DNA of 54,431 bases. Origin: Eikenella sp. (lineage in GTDB: Bacteria > Pseudomonadota > Gammaproteobacteria > Burkholderiales > Neisseriaceae). The position numbers were made by a program, and so were the translations under genes. The stretch spans positions 1-54,431 of the forward strand of contig JAUMZB010000009.1 in assembly GCA_030528345.1 (NCBI GenBank), in the 5' to 3' direction. A model generated the notes under the pieces. It made no database searches, had not been told where the DNA came from, and worked only from the letters and a program-made list of their open reading frames with translations. Below, one piece after another: positions 1 through 9,075 of the stretch (the first letter of the stretch is position 1; each line of letters opens with the position of its first letter).

Positions 1-2
1 CC

Positions 3-55
3 TTCCATTCGGGGGAGAAAATTGAACCCTTAAAGTCTGGGACTATACACCTAGG
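3..55. mobile_element. Terminal part of an insertion sequence (left contig end)
   Basis: Bases 3-55 are an exact inverted copy of 54379-54431 at the other contig end. The shared sequence stops just past a CTAG (51-54) that coincides with the pyrI stop codon; beyond it the two flanks differ. A shared outer edge ending at the same tetranucleotide in two unrelated places is what the end of a transposed element with CTAG as target looks like. IS5-group elements duplicate YTAR sites, which would fit, but no transposase lies inside the window, so the family is unknown. Identity as an IS end is inferred. Confidence 0.65.
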
Positions 56-509
56 CCTCCGCCACCGATTCGCGGGCATAGGTTTTTTCGCAGTAATGGC
101 ATTTCAGCTTGGTCTGCCCGCTGCCCGGGCGCACGTAAAAACGGCTCTTCACCGGCTCGCCGTGGCTGGCGCAGTTCGGATTGGGACAACGGAACACTTC
201 GCTGATGGTGTCCGGCAGCTTGAGCTGCATTTTGCGCACCACTTCGAAATGTTCGATCACGTTTACCGTGGCCTCGGGCGCAAACAGCGCCAGCCGGTTG
301 GCGGTGTGGTCGTCCATCTGCACGCCGGTGATTTTGATGATGTCTTTGTGGCCGTGGCGGCCGCTGGGCAGGTTGAAACCCACGGTGACTGCGTTGCCGT
401 AGTGCAGCAGTTTGAACTGGCGCAGAATCGCCAGCGCCAAACCGGCGGGGATGTGGTCGATCACAGTGCCGTCTTTAATCGCTTCGACACTCAGTTTCTG
501 CATGCTCAT
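51..509 (-). CDS. pyrI: Aspartate carbamoyltransferase regulatory chain PyrI
   Basis: Regulatory subunit of aspartate transcarbamoylase, which in the enteric enzyme binds ATP/CTP allosterically and holds the catalytic trimers together. The 152-residue length is normal for the family. The C-terminal zinc domain has all four cysteines (C108, C113 in CPNPNC; C137, C140 in CHYC), at almost the same spacing as the E. coli protein. The N-terminal effector domain is intact, including the [16 protein letters not shown] stretch. A second ATG two codons in (MQKLSVEAI) is an alternative start. It is the last gene of the pyrB-thioesterase-pyrI run, and its stop codon TAG lies exactly in the CTAG at the edge of the terminal insertion-sequence repeat, so the insertion appears to have spared the protein. 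Confidence 0.96.
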   Translation of the reverse strand: MSMQKLSVEAIKDGTVIDHIPAGLALAILRQFKLLHYGNAVTVGFNLPSGRHGHKDIIKITGVQMDDHTANRLALFAPEATVNVIEHFEVVRKMQLKLPDTISEVFRCPNPNCASHGEPVKSRFYVRPGSGQTKLKCHYCEKTYARESVAEA

Positions 510-566
510 TGTGTGGTCATCCTTGTGGGGTATTGGGCTTTCAGGTAGCCTGTGCCGGTGTCCGGC

Positions 567-1115
567 TCAGCCGAAACGCTGTTGGGCGCGTTGCAAAAGC
601 TGCTTCATCAACGCGGTGCTGTCGTCCAAGAGGCCGTCGATGCCGGCCGGCGGCGGGGTGAAGCTGAGGCCGACGGTGTTCAGCAATTCATCCACATCCA
701 GCGTGCTGCCCCGGCGGACGGCACGCAGTTCGATCACGGCCACGGCATACAGCTTGCCGTGCCGCTCGATGGTCTGTTCGACAAACAGGCTCTGGCCGCG
801 GCGCGCCACCAGCTGGGTGTGCACGTTGAAGGTTTGCAGCGGGCCGAGCGAGCGGCGGTAGACGATGGCGGTGTTGAGCACCGGCGCCATGATGCCGTTT
901 TTCAGGGCGTATTTGAGAAAACCGGAACGGATGTTCAGATCCCAACGCGCCAGCTCCATATAGTTCAGGTAGCGGCTGTTGTTCATGTGCAGGTTTTCGT
1001 CCAAATCCAGCGGCCACACAAAGAAGCGGTGGCTCAAGGGCGCGCCCAACTCGCGGATGCGCGGGTGGAAAAAACTGCGCAGCCACAACCAGATTTTCAG
1101 AATCAGCAAACCCAT
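567..1115 (-). CDS. Hotdog-fold thioesterase (THEM6/4HBT-like)
   Basis: Protein of 182 residues with a hydrophobic N-terminus (about residues 2-12, a possible membrane anchor) followed by one hotdog domain. The stretch around residues 37-60 (LDLDENLHMNNSRYLNYMEL) matches the D-x-N-x-H-x-N-N-x-x-Y pattern of 4-hydroxybenzoyl-CoA thioesterase-like proteins, particularly the THEM6-type group. Such enzymes hydrolyse acyl-CoA or acyl-ACP thioesters; the substrate here cannot be told. The ATG starts 4 bases after the pyrB stop, so it is almost certainly co-transcribed with pyrB, with pyrI following about 57 bases downstream. No role in pyrimidine synthesis is obvious, and its presence between the two ATCase subunit genes is unusual. 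The family call is firm, the function is not. Confidence 0.82.
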   Translation of the reverse strand: MGLLILKIWLWLRSFFHPRIRELGAPLSHRFFVWPLDLDENLHMNNSRYLNYMELARWDLNIRSGFLKYALKNGIMAPVLNTAIVYRRSLGPLQTFNVHTQLVARRGQSLFVEQTIERHGKLYAVAVIELRAVRRGSTLDVDELLNTVGLSFTPPPAGIDGLLDDSTALMKQLLQRAQQRFG

Positions 1116-1119
1116 CGGT

Positions 1120-2043
1120 TTACACCTCCGGATTCAGAATCAGCGACAAAATCGCCTGCCGCGCAAACACGCCGTTGGCCGCCTGCTGGAAATAATAGGC
1201 ATAGGGCGTGGCATCGACATCGGGATGGATTTCGTCCACCCGCGGCAAGGGATGCAGCACGCGCAGATTGGCTTGGGCGCCGGCCAGCATGGCGGCGTTC
1301 AGGTTGAACTTGCCTTGGATTTTGGCGAACTCCTGCTCGTCGAAGCGTTCGCGCTGCACCCGCGTCATGTAAAGAATATCGGCCCACTCCACCGCGGCTT
1401 CCAAGGTGGGCAGCACTTCATAACGGCAACCGGCTTCGTCGAGTTCTTCGGTGATGTATTCGGGCATCGCCAAACTGGGCGGCGACACAAAAGCAAATTC
1501 GCAGCCCCAACGCTTCATCGCCTGCGCCAGCGAATGCACGGTGCGGCCGTATTTCAAATCGCCGGCCATGGCGATTTTCAAACCCTGCAACGTACCCTGG
1601 GTTTCGTAAATGGTCACCAAATCCAACAAGGTTTGGCTGGGGTGCTGGTTGGTGCCGTCGCCGGCATTGATCACCGGCACGGCGGAGAACTCGGCCAGCA
1701 CGCGCGCGGCGCCGTCTTTGGGGTGGCGCACCACAATCGCATCGGTGGTATAGCTGCTGATGATGCGGGCGGTGTCCGCCAGGGTTTCGCCTTTTTTGGC
1801 GCTGGTGGTGCCGCCGTCGGCAAAGCCGATGACCTGGCCGCCCAAGCGCTGGATGGCCGCCTCAAACGACAAACGGGTGCGGGTGGAGGGTTCGAAAAAA
1901 CAAGAGGCCACCAGCTTGCCGCGCAACAGCGCCTGCTGCGGCCCCTTCTTCAGCTTGAGCGCGGTGTGCAATACGCATTCAAGCTGCGCATCGGACAAAT
2001 CGTTGATGGATAAGAAATGGCTGCGGTAAAGCGGGTTGGTCAT
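1120..2043 (-). CDS. pyrB: Aspartate carbamoyltransferase catalytic chain PyrB
   Basis: Catalyses carbamoyl phosphate + L-aspartate to N-carbamoyl-L-aspartate, the committed step of UMP synthesis. The 307-residue protein starts at [10 protein letters not shown]; an upstream in-frame ATG would add 13 residues with no family counterpart. Visible active-site motifs are the carbamoyl-phosphate loop STRTR (residues 53-57), the K84 loop (SAKKGE), HPSQ at 134-137, [11 protein letters not shown] at 161-171 and HPLPR near the C-terminus. It is the first gene of a three-gene run with the thioesterase and pyrI, divergent from the HerA-like ATPase gene; the promoter must lie in 2044-2249. Confidence 0.97.
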   Translation of the reverse strand: MTNPLYRSHFLSINDLSDAQLECVLHTALKLKKGPQQALLRGKLVASCFFEPSTRTRLSFEAAIQRLGGQVIGFADGGTTSAKKGETLADTARIISSYTTDAIVVRHPKDGAARVLAEFSAVPVINAGDGTNQHPSQTLLDLVTIYETQGTLQGLKIAMAGDLKYGRTVHSLAQAMKRWGCEFAFVSPPSLAMPEYITEELDEAGCRYEVLPTLEAAVEWADILYMTRVQRERFDEQEFAKIQGKFNLNAAMLAGAQANLRVLHPLPRVDEIHPDVDATPYAYYFQQAANGVFARQAILSLILNPEV

Positions 2044-2103
2044 GGCAAAACCTTTTCGGCAGTCAAACAAAACGGGCGGCATTATCCGCTGTTTGCCGCC
2101 GAA

Positions 2104-2116
2104 AGGCTACCTGAAA
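2104..2116 (+). repeat. DNA uptake sequence, AG-eikDUS type (representative)
   Basis: AGGCTACCTGAAA here is one of dozens of copies in both orientations. The 12-mer AGGCTACCTGAA is the uptake-sequence dialect described for Eikenella, recognised by the pilin ComP during natural transformation. Single copies are seen near 540, 2519, 3809, 4637, 10379, 11183, 13137, 18190, 18447, 24170, 24648, 26391, 27880, 30408, 31139, 39381, 41389, 47191 and 51718; paired copies are listed as terminators. Variants with AGGCTGCCTGAA (8673, 33769) and AGGCAGCCTGAA (13879) also occur. Confidence 0.9.
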
Positions 2117-2249
2117 GCCCGCCGATGGCATTACAATAAGCGCCCGCCGCCTTGTGCGCCGCATTGCCTTAAACCGCTGATTGCGCGGCAACAGTTTCCC
2201 CTTTTCACGCCGGCCGCCCCAAGCGGGGCGGACCGCAAGGAGCTTTGTT

Positions 2250-3779
2250 ATGACCACCCGTTTCACCCTCGCCAAAACCGCCGCCGGCCTGCACGATTTG
2301 GAACTGCCAGGCAAAATGGCCAACCGCCACGGCCTGATTGCCGGCGCCACCGGCACCGGCAAAACCGTCACCCTGCGCAAAATGGCCGAAAGCTTCAGCG
2401 CCGCCGGCATCCCCGTGTTTCTGGCCGACGTGAAAGGCGATTTGTCGGGCATGGCAGAAGCCGGCGACGGCCGGGGCAAAGTGGGCGAACGCATGGCCGA
2501 ATTCGGCATCGAAGCCGCAGGCTACCTGAACGGCTTTCCCGTGCGCTTTTGGGATGTTTACGGCGACACCGGCATCCCCGTTCGCGTCACCGTTTCCGAA
2601 ATGGGCCCCATGCTGCTGGCCCGCCTGATGAACCTCAACGACACTCAGGAAGGTCTGCTCAATCTGGTGTTCAAAGTGGCCGACGACAAGGGCTGGCACC
2701 TGATCGACCTCAAAGACCTGCGCGGCATCCTACAGCACGTCAGCGACCATGCCAAAGACTACCGCACCCGCTACGGCAACGTTTCCGCCGCCAGCGTGGG
2801 CGCCATCCAGCGCCAGCTGCTGCAATTGGAAAACGAAGGCGCCGAGCAGTTTTTTGGCGAGCCGGCAATCAATCTGCAAGACTGGCTGCAAACCGAAGGC
2901 GGCCAGGGCGTGATCAACATCCTCAACGCCGAAAAACTGATGCGCTCGCCGCGCCTCTACAGCGCTTTTCTGCTGTGGTTTTTGGCCGAGTTGTTTGAAA
3001 CCCTGCCCGAGGTGGGCGATTTGGATCAGCCCAAATTCGTGATGTTTTTCGACGAAGCCCATCTGCTGTTCGACAACGCCGCCAAGGTGCTGGTGGAACA
3101 GGTAGAGCAGGTGGTGCGCCTGATCCGCTCCAAAGGCGTGGGCGTGTATTTCGTTACCCAAAACCCGCTCGACCTGCCCGACACCATTCTCGGCCAGCTC
3201 GGCAACCGCGTGCAGCACGCCTTGCGCGCCTTCACCCCGCGCGACCAAAAAGCCGTGCGCGCCGCCGCCGACACCTTCCGCAGCAACCCCGGCTTAAACG
3301 TGGGCGAAGCGATTACCGAATTGGGCGTGGGCGAGGCACTGGTGTCTTTCCTCGACGAAAAAGGCATGCCCGGCGTGGTGGAACGCGCCTTCGTGCTGCC
3401 GCCGCAATCCCAACTGGCGCCGCTGAGTGCCGAAGCACGCAATCAGCGTTTCCAAAACGACATTCTGTATCGTCACTACCGCGATGCCATAGACAATTTC
3501 TCCGCCTACGAAGCCCTGCAACAGCTGGCTCAAGAGCAGGCCGCCGCCGAACAGGCGGCACAGGCGGCCAAAACAGCGCAAAGCACCGCCGCCAAAGCCG
3601 AACCGGCCGCCGGCGGCATTGTGGACGGCTTTCTCGGCGGCCTCTTCGGCGGCCGCAAACGCACCAACCAAGGCATGGGCTACAATATTGCCGATTCGGT
3701 GGGCGACCAGATCAACAAGCAGGTTACCCGCGCCATTTCCCGCAGCGTGATGGGCGTGATCCGCAGCATCATCAAATAA
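2250..3779 (+). CDS. HerA-like P-loop ATPase, DUF853 family
   Basis: Protein of 509 residues of the DUF853 (E. coli YjgR-like) branch of HerA/FtsK-type ATPases. The Walker A motif GATGTGKT is at residues 32-39, and a Walker B with following acidic residue ([12 protein letters not shown]) lies near the middle. The C-terminal tail is rich in alanine and glutamine, then a glycine-rich stretch ([14 protein letters not shown]) precedes a conserved-looking end. The start chosen ([10 protein letters not shown]) has AAGGAG 8 bases upstream; the longer frame upstream lacks similarity and a ribosome site. HerA relatives pump DNA with the NurA nuclease, but no nurA is near and the role of YjgR-type proteins is not settled. 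Confidence 0.88.
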   Translation: MTTRFTLAKTAAGLHDLELPGKMANRHGLIAGATGTGKTVTLRKMAESFSAAGIPVFLADVKGDLSGMAEAGDGRGKVGERMAEFGIEAAGYLNGFPVRFWDVYGDTGIPVRVTVSEMGPMLLARLMNLNDTQEGLLNLVFKVADDKGWHLIDLKDLRGILQHVSDHAKDYRTRYGNVSAASVGAIQRQLLQLENEGAEQFFGEPAINLQDWLQTEGGQGVINILNAEKLMRSPRLYSAFLLWFLAELFETLPEVGDLDQPKFVMFFDEAHLLFDNAAKVLVEQVEQVVRLIRSKGVGVYFVTQNPLDLPDTILGQLGNRVQHALRAFTPRDQKAVRAAADTFRSNPGLNVGEAITELGVGEALVSFLDEKGMPGVVERAFVLPPQSQLAPLSAEARNQRFQNDILYRHYRDAIDNFSAYEALQQLAQEQAAAEQAAQAAKTAQSTAAKAEPAAGGIVDGFLGGLFGGRKRTNQGMGYNIADSVGDQINKQVTRAISRSVMGVIRSIIK

Positions 3780-3859
3780 AGCCGCCAAAGGCTGCCCTCA
3801 AGGCTTTCAGGTAGCCTGTGCACAGCCAAAATAGCGCCAACGGCCGCTTTGAAAGCGCG

Positions 3860-3865
3860 TATAAT
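3860..3865 (+). promoter_or_regulatory. Candidate -10 box for pyrH
   Basis: A perfect TATAAT lies 37 bases before the pyrH start codon. The hexamer 17 bases upstream is a poor -35, so either the promoter is weak or it uses another spacing. Confidence 0.5.
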
Positions 3866-3901
3866 AGCCGCCGTTTGAGTATCCGAAACAGAGAGGCCGC
3901 C

Positions 3902-4615
3902 ATGTCCGTAAAATACAAACGTATCCTGCTGAAACTCTCCGGCGAAGCACTGATGGGCCACGACCCCTTCGGCATCAACCGCGGCACCATCATGGAAATT
4001 GTCGGCCAGGTGAAAGAAATCGCCGACATGGGCGTGCAGGTGGGCGTGGTGGTCGGCGGCGGCAACATCTTCCGCGGCGTATCCGCCCAAGCCGGCAGCA
4101 TGGACCGCGCCACGGCCGACTACATGGGCATGATGGCCACCGTGATGAACGCGCTGGCCCTGAAAGACGCTTTCGAGAGCCTCGGCCAGCCCGCCCGCGT
4201 ACAGTCCGCCCTCTCCATGCAGCAGATTGCCGAAACCTACGCGCGGCCCAAAGCCATCCAATATCTGGAGGAAGGCAAAGTGGTCATCTTCGCCGCCGGC
4301 ACCGGCAACCCCTTCTTCACCACCGACACCGCCGCCGCCCTGCGCGGTGCCGAAATGAACTGCGACATCATGCTCAAAGCCACCAATGTGGACGGCGTCT
4401 ACACCGCAGACCCGAAAAAAGACCCGGCGGCCACCCGCTACCAAACCATCACCTTCGACGAAGCCATCATCAAAAACCTGAAAGTGATGGACGCCACCGC
4501 CTTCGCCCTCTGCCGCGAACGCAAACTGAACATCGTCGTCTTCGGCATCGCCAAAGAAGGCGCCCTCAAGCGCGTGGTCACGGGCGAAGACGAAGGCACC
4601 CTGGTGCACATTTAA
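3902..4615 (+). CDS. pyrH: Uridylate kinase PyrH
   Basis: Phosphorylates UMP to UDP with ATP in the cytoplasm; a hexameric amino-acid-kinase-fold enzyme unlike eukaryotic UMP kinases. The 237-residue protein opens with [17 protein letters not shown], the nucleotide-binding K-L-S-G-E motif. Further family marks are the [11 protein letters not shown] loop, the [21 protein letters not shown] region and the [15 protein letters not shown] segment. The chosen start removes 28 upstream residues that match nothing and would begin before the -10 box. It is followed 73 bases later by frr, the usual neighbour in proteobacteria, with a single uptake sequence between them. Confidence 0.97.
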   Translation: MSVKYKRILLKLSGEALMGHDPFGINRGTIMEIVGQVKEIADMGVQVGVVVGGGNIFRGVSAQAGSMDRATADYMGMMATVMNALALKDAFESLGQPARVQSALSMQQIAETYARPKAIQYLEEGKVVIFAAGTGNPFFTTDTAAALRGAEMNCDIMLKATNVDGVYTADPKKDPAATRYQTITFDEAIIKNLKVMDATAFALCRERKLNIVVFGIAKEGALKRVVTGEDEGTLVHI

Positions 4616-4688
4616 AGTTGGCAGCCGCCCGCCCTCAGGCTACCTGAAACCGACAAACCACCCTTGATCATCATCCAAAGGAAACCCC

Positions 4689-5246
4689 ATGCTGAATGAC
4701 ATCCAGAAACAAGCCGACAGCAAAATGCAGCGCTCGCTGGAAGTGCTGCGCGAAAACCTGGCCAAAGTGCGCACCGGCCGCGCCCACACCGGCCTGTTGG
4801 ACCAAGTGGAAGTGGAATACTACGGCAGCCCCGTGCCGGTGAGCCAAGTGGCCAACGTAACCCTGCTCGACGCCCGCACCATCGGCGTAAAAGTATACGA
4901 AAGCAATATGGCCGCCGCCGTGGAAAAAGCCATCCGCGACTCCAACCTCGGCCTCAATCCCGCCGCCATGGGCGACGTCATCCGCGTGCCGATGCCCATG
5001 CTCACCGAAGAGCGCCGCAAAGACCTGATCAAAGTGGTGCGCGCAGAAGCCGAAGACGGCCGCGTGGCCATCCGCAACGTGCGCCGCGATGCCAACGACC
5101 ACATCAAAAAACTGTTGAAAGACAAAGAAGTGCCCGAAGACGATGCACGCCGCGGTGAAGAAGCCGTGCAAAAACTGACCGACAAATACATTGCGGAAGT
5201 CGACAAAATGCTGGCCGCCAAAGAAGAAGACCTGATGGCCATCTAA
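4689..5246 (+). CDS. frr: Ribosome recycling factor Frr
   Basis: Together with EF-G splits the post-termination ribosome so it can be reused. The 185-residue length is standard. Characteristic segments are the N-terminal [20 protein letters not shown] helix, the [13 protein letters not shown] loop and the [25 protein letters not shown] stretch of the long helical domain. It follows pyrH and precedes uppS in the same direction, a classic order. The inverted uptake-sequence pair behind it probably ends transcription or at least weakens read-through into uppS. Confidence 0.97.
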   Translation: MLNDIQKQADSKMQRSLEVLRENLAKVRTGRAHTGLLDQVEVEYYGSPVPVSQVANVTLLDARTIGVKVYESNMAAAVEKAIRDSNLGLNPAAMGDVIRVPMPMLTEERRKDLIKVVRAEAEDGRVAIRNVRRDANDHIKKLLKDKEVPEDDARRGEEAVQKLTDKYIAEVDKMLAAKEEDLMAI

Positions 5247-5287
5247 ACCGCCGCCGCCCCGCCGGCCATCCGTATCTTTGCCCGTTC

Positions 5288-5329
5288 AGGCTACCTGAAA
5301 CAGCCAGACAAACTGCTTTCAGGTAGCCT
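5288..5329 (+). terminator. Uptake-sequence hairpin behind frr
   Basis: AGGCTACCTGAAA (5288-5300) and its reverse complement (5317-5329) form a 13-bp perfect stem with a 16-base loop, starting about 40 bases after the frr stop. Paired uptake sequences behind genes are a known terminator form in Neisseriaceae. There is no long T-run after the stem. Confidence 0.6.
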
Positions 5330-5374
5330 CTTATCTTGCTAAACTGGCTCTACCGCCCCGATAAGGAGCCTGCC

Positions 5375-6121
5375 ATGAGCAGCAGCACCCAAATCATTCC
5401 CGCCCACACCAGCATTCCCCGCCATATCTGCGTGGTGATGGACGGCAACGGCCGCTGGGCCAAAAAACGTTTTCTGCCCCGCGTGCTCGGGCACAAGCGC
5501 GGGGTAGACGCTTTGGAAAACATGGCCGCCCGCTGCTCGGAATTGGGCGTGGCATACCTCACCGTATTCGCTTTCTCCACCGAAAACTGGCGCCGCCCCG
5601 AAGACGAAGTATCGTTTTTGATGAAGCTGTTTATGCGCGCGCTCAAAGTGGAAGTGGAGAAAATGCACCAAAACAATATGCGGCTGAAAGTCATCGGCAG
5701 CCGCGGCCGCTTTTCTCCCGACATCATTGCCGGCATCGAAGCCGCCGAGGCGCTGACCGCCGCCAACACCGGCCTCACGCTCACCGTCGCCGCCGACTAC
5801 GGCGGCCGCTGGGACATTTTACAGGCCGCCAACCGTTTGATACGGGAAGGCAAAACCGAAATCAGCGAAACCGATTTGGCCGCCCGCCTGATGCTGGCCG
5901 AGGCACCGGAGCCAGACCTCTTTATCCGCACCGGCGGCGAAACCCGCATCAGCAACTTCATGCTGTGGCAGATGGCCTATGCCGAACTGTATTTTACCGA
6001 TGTCTTGTGGCCGGACTTCGACGCCGCCGAGCTGGATAAGGCCGTGGCTTCTTTCCAAAAACGCGAACGCCGCTTCGGCCGCACCAGCGAGCAGCTGCCG
6101 CCGGAACTGCAGCGATCTTAA
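5375..6121 (+). CDS. uppS: Isoprenyl (undecaprenyl) diphosphate synthase UppS
   Basis: cis-Prenyltransferase that extends farnesyl diphosphate with isopentenyl units to undecaprenyl diphosphate, the lipid carrier for peptidoglycan and O-antigen. The 248-residue protein has the VVMDGNGRWAKKR motif with the catalytic aspartate, the HKRG segment, FAFSTENWRRP, and near the end DLFIRTGGETRISNFMLWQMAYAELYF. The start MSSSTQIIP has AAGGAG 7 bases upstream; the longer frame starting MLNWLY overlaps the upstream hairpin region and is less likely. cdsA, which often follows uppS, is absent; the next gene is convergent. Confidence 0.96.
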   Translation: MSSSTQIIPAHTSIPRHICVVMDGNGRWAKKRFLPRVLGHKRGVDALENMAARCSELGVAYLTVFAFSTENWRRPEDEVSFLMKLFMRALKVEVEKMHQNNMRLKVIGSRGRFSPDIIAGIEAAEALTAANTGLTLTVAADYGGRWDILQAANRLIREGKTEISETDLAARLMLAEAPEPDLFIRTGGETRISNFMLWQMAYAELYFTDVLWPDFDAAELDKAVASFQKRERRFGRTSEQLPPELQRS

Positions 6122-6159
6122 ACACGACCCACCGAATTGCCCTCAATCATAAAAACCAA

Positions 6160-6186
6160 AGGCTACCTGAAACTTTCAGGTAGCCT
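6160..6186. terminator. Near-palindromic uptake-sequence pair between uppS and pbpG
   Basis: AGGCTACCTGAAA, one base, then TTTCAGGTAGCCT gives a 13-bp inverted repeat exactly between the ends of two convergent genes. It is symmetric and could stop transcription from both sides. Confidence 0.65.
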
Positions 6187-6214
6187 CGTTCCGTTCCGGC
6201 TGCTGCCGGATCGC

Positions 6215-7165
6215 TTAAATGGCCCGGCCGCTCACCCAATTGCGGATGGCCCGCGCATCGTTCACACGGGTGGTGGTGGTGGGCGAGTTGAGCAGCACAA
6301 TCACCAAAGGCTGCTGCTGCACATGGGCATACAGCACCATGGAGCGGCCGCTTTCGCGGATATAGCCGGTTTTCTGCAGGGAAATATTCCAAGCGCCTTC
6401 GCGGATCAGCGCATTGCTGTTGCGGTACTGCTGCAAGCGGCCGCTGCTGGTATAGGCCGAGCCGGCATTGGCCGTGCTGAACTGGCGGATCACCGGATAT
6501 TCGTTGGCCGCCCGCACCATCAGGCTCAAGTCGCGGGCAGTGGAAACATTGCGGAAATCCAAACCGGTGGGTTCGTAGAAACGGGTTTGGTGCATGCCTA
6601 GGCTTTGCGCTTTTTGGTTCATGGCCGCCACGAAAGCCGGCATCCCGCCCGGATAATTACGGCCCAAGGCATGAATGGCGCGGTTTTCGCTGCTCATCAA
6701 ACCCAAATGCAGCATATCCCGGCGGCTCATCACCGTACCGATGCTCAGGCGGCTGGACGTGCCTTTCAGGCGGTCGATTTCGGCCGTGGTGATTTCCAGC
6801 TGTTCACCCATGTTCTGACGGGCATCCAGCACCACCATCGCCGCCATCAGCTTGGAAATGGACGCAATCGGGCGCACTTGGTCGATGCCCTTCTGATACA
6901 GAATCTCGCCGCTGCGGCCGTTCATAATCAAAGCGGACTGCGAAGACAGCAGCGGGCCGGCCAATGCGGCCTGTGCCTCCACCACATCGGCCGGGCGGCT
7001 GCTGATGAACTGGCCCAGCGGGTCTTCCTGTACCGGCAGTTTCTGCTCCAGAAAGTCGCCCAATACATCAATGTCGTCTTGCGCTACCGCAGGCAGGCTG
7101 AATGCCATCAGACTGAATCCGGCTGCCAGGGCCGCACTCCATTTCTTTAACCCGAACCACTGCAT
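6215..7165 (-). CDS. pbpG: D-alanyl-D-alanine endopeptidase PBP7 (PbpG)
   Basis: Periplasmic low-molecular-weight penicillin-binding protein that cuts peptide cross-links in peptidoglycan. The 316-residue precursor has a signal peptide (about residues 1-29, ending SLPAVAQ). The three motifs of serine D,D-peptidases are present: SxxK as S102-I-S-K105, SxN as SEN in LMSSENRAIHALG, and KTG in LQKTGYIRESG. The family member without a C-terminal anchoring domain is the PBP7/8 type, which fits the length. It is transcribed away from clpX, sharing a 256-base divergent intergenic region. Confidence 0.93.
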   Translation of the reverse strand: MQWFGLKKWSAALAAGFSLMAFSLPAVAQDDIDVLGDFLEQKLPVQEDPLGQFISSRPADVVEAQAALAGPLLSSQSALIMNGRSGEILYQKGIDQVRPIASISKLMAAMVVLDARQNMGEQLEITTAEIDRLKGTSSRLSIGTVMSRRDMLHLGLMSSENRAIHALGRNYPGGMPAFVAAMNQKAQSLGMHQTRFYEPTGLDFRNVSTARDLSLMVRAANEYPVIRQFSTANAGSAYTSSGRLQQYRNSNALIREGAWNISLQKTGYIRESGRSMVLYAHVQQQPLVIVLLNSPTTTTRVNDARAIRNWVSGRAI

Positions 7166-7354
7166 TTTTGTTTTACCTCAACTACTTAAACCAAACAAAG
7201 CGGCTGCAGATCCCGCCGCATCACACGTTTATTCAAACGTTTAATTCATGATTGAAAACATAATCTTATTCATTCTGTGCAAAAAGCACGGCCTTGTAAA
7301 GCCTTTTTACCCAATCCGCTCCTGCCGCGTATCGCCCGCGCAACCCCGCCCGGT

Positions 7355-7383
7355 TTGATATGGCGGGCGTAACTCTATATACT
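7355..7383 (+). promoter_or_regulatory. Sigma-70 type promoter of clpX
   Basis: TTGATA (7355-7360) and TATACT (7378-7383) are separated by exactly 17 bases and lie 38 bases before the clpX ATG. Both hexamers differ from consensus at one position. This is one of the best promoter matches I noticed. Confidence 0.75.
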
Positions 7384-7421
7384 GGCGGGTCTTTTGCAGC
7401 CCTTTCCCCAGTACGAACATC

Positions 7422-8666
7422 ATGAGTAAAGACCCCCGCCATTGCTCTTTTTGCGGCAAATCCGAAAACCAAGTCAAAAATCTGATTGAGGGAGACGATG
7501 CCTTAATCTGCAACGAATGCATCGACACTTGCAGCAATATGATTCATAACGCAACAGCCGACACCGGCGCCGACGCGGAAAACGACCGCCTGCCCACGCC
7601 TGCGGAAATCGTGGCCAACCTCGACCAGCACGTCATCGGCCAAGAACAGGCCAAAAAAGCCTTGGCCGTTGCGGTTTACAACCATTACAAACGCCTGCGC
7701 CATCCCAAAGAAGGCGACAACGTCGAGTTGTCCAAATCCAACATCCTGCTCATCGGCCCCACCGGATCGGGCAAAACCCTGCTGGCGCAAAGCCTGGCGC
7801 GCAAGCTGAACGTGCCTTTCGTGATGGCCGACGCCACCACGCTCACCGAAGCCGGTTATGTGGGCGAGGATGTAGAACAAATCATCACCAAGCTGCTGGG
7901 CAAATGCGATTTCGACGTGGAAAAAGCGCAAAAAGGCATTGTCTATATTGATGAGATCGACAAAATTTCGCGCAAGAGCGACAACCCCTCGATTACGCGC
8001 GACGTATCCGGCGAAGGCGTACAGCAAGCCCTGCTGAAACTGATCGAAGGCACTGTTGCATCCGTGCCGCCGCAAGGCGGGCGCAAGCACCCGAATCAGG
8101 AGTTCATCAACGTTGACACCACCAACATCCTGTTTATCTGCGGCGGCGCTTTTGCCGGCTTGGAAAAAGTGATCCGCCAGCGCACGGAAAAAGGCGGCAT
8201 CGGCTTCGGTGCGGCGGTGCACAGCAAAGACGAAGACGCCGACATCACCGAGCTCTTCGAAGCGGTGGAGCCGGAAGACCTGATCAAATTCGGCCTGATT
8301 CCCGAGTTAATCGGCCGCCTGCCGGTGATCGCCACTCTGGCCGAACTGGATGAAGAGGCGCTGATCAATATTCTTACCGAGCCGAAAAACGCTTTGGTGA
8401 AACAATACCAAGCCCTGTTTGCCATGGAAGGCGTGGAATTGAAAGTGCAGCCCTCCGCCCTGCGCAGCATCGCCAAGCTGGCCATGAGCCGCAAAACGGG
8501 TGCCCGCGGCCTGCGTTCGATTGTGGAACGCGCCCTGCTGGAAACCATGTACCGCCTGCCCGATGTCAAAGGCGAAGTCAAAACCGTGGTCATCGACGAA
8601 ACGGTGATCGACCGGCAACAGCAGCCCAAACTGCTGCGCGAAGACGGCAGCGAGCACGCCGCTTAA
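7422..8666 (+). CDS. clpX: ClpXP protease ATP-binding subunit ClpX
   Basis: AAA+ unfoldase that recognises tagged proteins such as ssrA-tagged chains and feeds them to the ClpP peptidase. The 414-residue protein has the N-terminal zinc-binding domain with C8, C11, C30 and C33, Walker A GPTGSGKT at 112-119, the pore loop GYVGEDVE, Walker [11 protein letters not shown], and the ClpP-docking loop IGF in KGGIGFGA. Sensor and C-terminal regions are intact. clpP is not adjacent: upstream is divergent pbpG and downstream a small membrane protein. No strong Shine-Dalgarno precedes the ATG. Confidence 0.98.
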   Translation: MSKDPRHCSFCGKSENQVKNLIEGDDALICNECIDTCSNMIHNATADTGADAENDRLPTPAEIVANLDQHVIGQEQAKKALAVAVYNHYKRLRHPKEGDNVELSKSNILLIGPTGSGKTLLAQSLARKLNVPFVMADATTLTEAGYVGEDVEQIITKLLGKCDFDVEKAQKGIVYIDEIDKISRKSDNPSITRDVSGEGVQQALLKLIEGTVASVPPQGGRKHPNQEFINVDTTNILFICGGAFAGLEKVIRQRTEKGGIGFGAAVHSKDEDADITELFEAVEPEDLIKFGLIPELIGRLPVIATLAELDEEALINILTEPKNALVKQYQALFAMEGVELKVQPSALRSIAKLAMSRKTGARGLRSIVERALLETMYRLPDVKGEVKTVVIDETVIDRQQQPKLLREDGSEHAA

Positions 8667-8672
8667 ATAAAC

Positions 8673-8710
8673 AGGCTGCCTGAAAGCCCATTCTGCTTTT
8701 CAGGTAGCCT
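8673..8710 (+). terminator. Mixed-dialect uptake-sequence hairpin behind clpX
   Basis: AGGCTGCCTGAAA (8673-8685) pairs with TTTCAGGTAGCCT (8698-8710) with one mismatch and a 12-base loop. The left arm is the Simonsiella-type dialect and the right arm the Eikenella type. It sits just after the clpX stop and before the small membrane protein gene. Confidence 0.55.
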
Positions 8711-8722
8711 GAGGAGCAAACC

Positions 8723-8926
8723 ATGTGGCACATCGTCGCCATCGGCTATATTTTCGTCACCCTGATGTTTTCCATCGCCCAACCCTCTTTAGCACGGGCG
8801 CTGATTTATCTGGTGTTTTGGACCATTCTGCCCACCCTGTTTATGTTTTGGGTAGCCATGGTCAGGCGGCGCAACCGGCTGATGAAGAAGCAGGCGCAAC
8901 ATCCTCCGCCTGCCAAAGAGCCTTAA
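8723..8926 (+). CDS. Small two-helix inner-membrane protein, unknown function
   Basis: Protein of 67 residues with two predicted membrane helices (about 4-20 and 27-47), joined by a short loop, then a basic motif (VRRRNRLMKK) and a proline-rich tail (HPPPAKEP). Positive charges after the second helix suggest both ends face the cytoplasm. The ATG has GAGGAG 7 bases upstream, good evidence for translation. It lies between the clpX hairpin and a strong terminator, so it may be read through from clpX or have its own weak promoter. I do not recognise a family. Confidence 0.6.
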   Translation: MWHIVAIGYIFVTLMFSIAQPSLARALIYLVFWTILPTLFMFWVAMVRRRNRLMKKQAQHPPPAKEP

Positions 8927-8985
8927 GCGCCCGGACACAAGCGGCAAGTGTCGCCCAACTCCGATCAAAGCACCCGTCAAGCAAG

Positions 8986-9029
8986 AAAGCGAGGCCGTTT
9001 CCGCTTAAGCAGAAACGGCCTCGCTTTTA
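8986..9029. terminator. Strong intrinsic terminator between the small membrane protein and purM
   Basis: AAAGCGAGGCCGTTT (8986-9000) pairs with AAACGGCCTCGCTTT (9013-9027) across a 12-base loop and ends in T residues. It has A-runs on one side and T-runs on the other, so it can work for both convergent genes. A short uptake sequence follows at about 9033-9048. Confidence 0.8.
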
Positions 9030-9075
9030 TGTTTCAGGCTACCTGAAAACTTTTCCAGAAGCCGCAGCCTGCTGA

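Noticed and set aside
96..1307. Long plus-strand open frames over pyrI and the thioesterase gene
   Set aside because: They are antisense shadows caused by high GC; codon pattern and similarity support the minus-strand genes.
2036..2998. Arginine/histidine-rich plus-strand frame of 320 codons
   Set aside because: Overlaps the clearly real HerA-like ATPase in another frame and has the biased composition of a GC-rich shadow.
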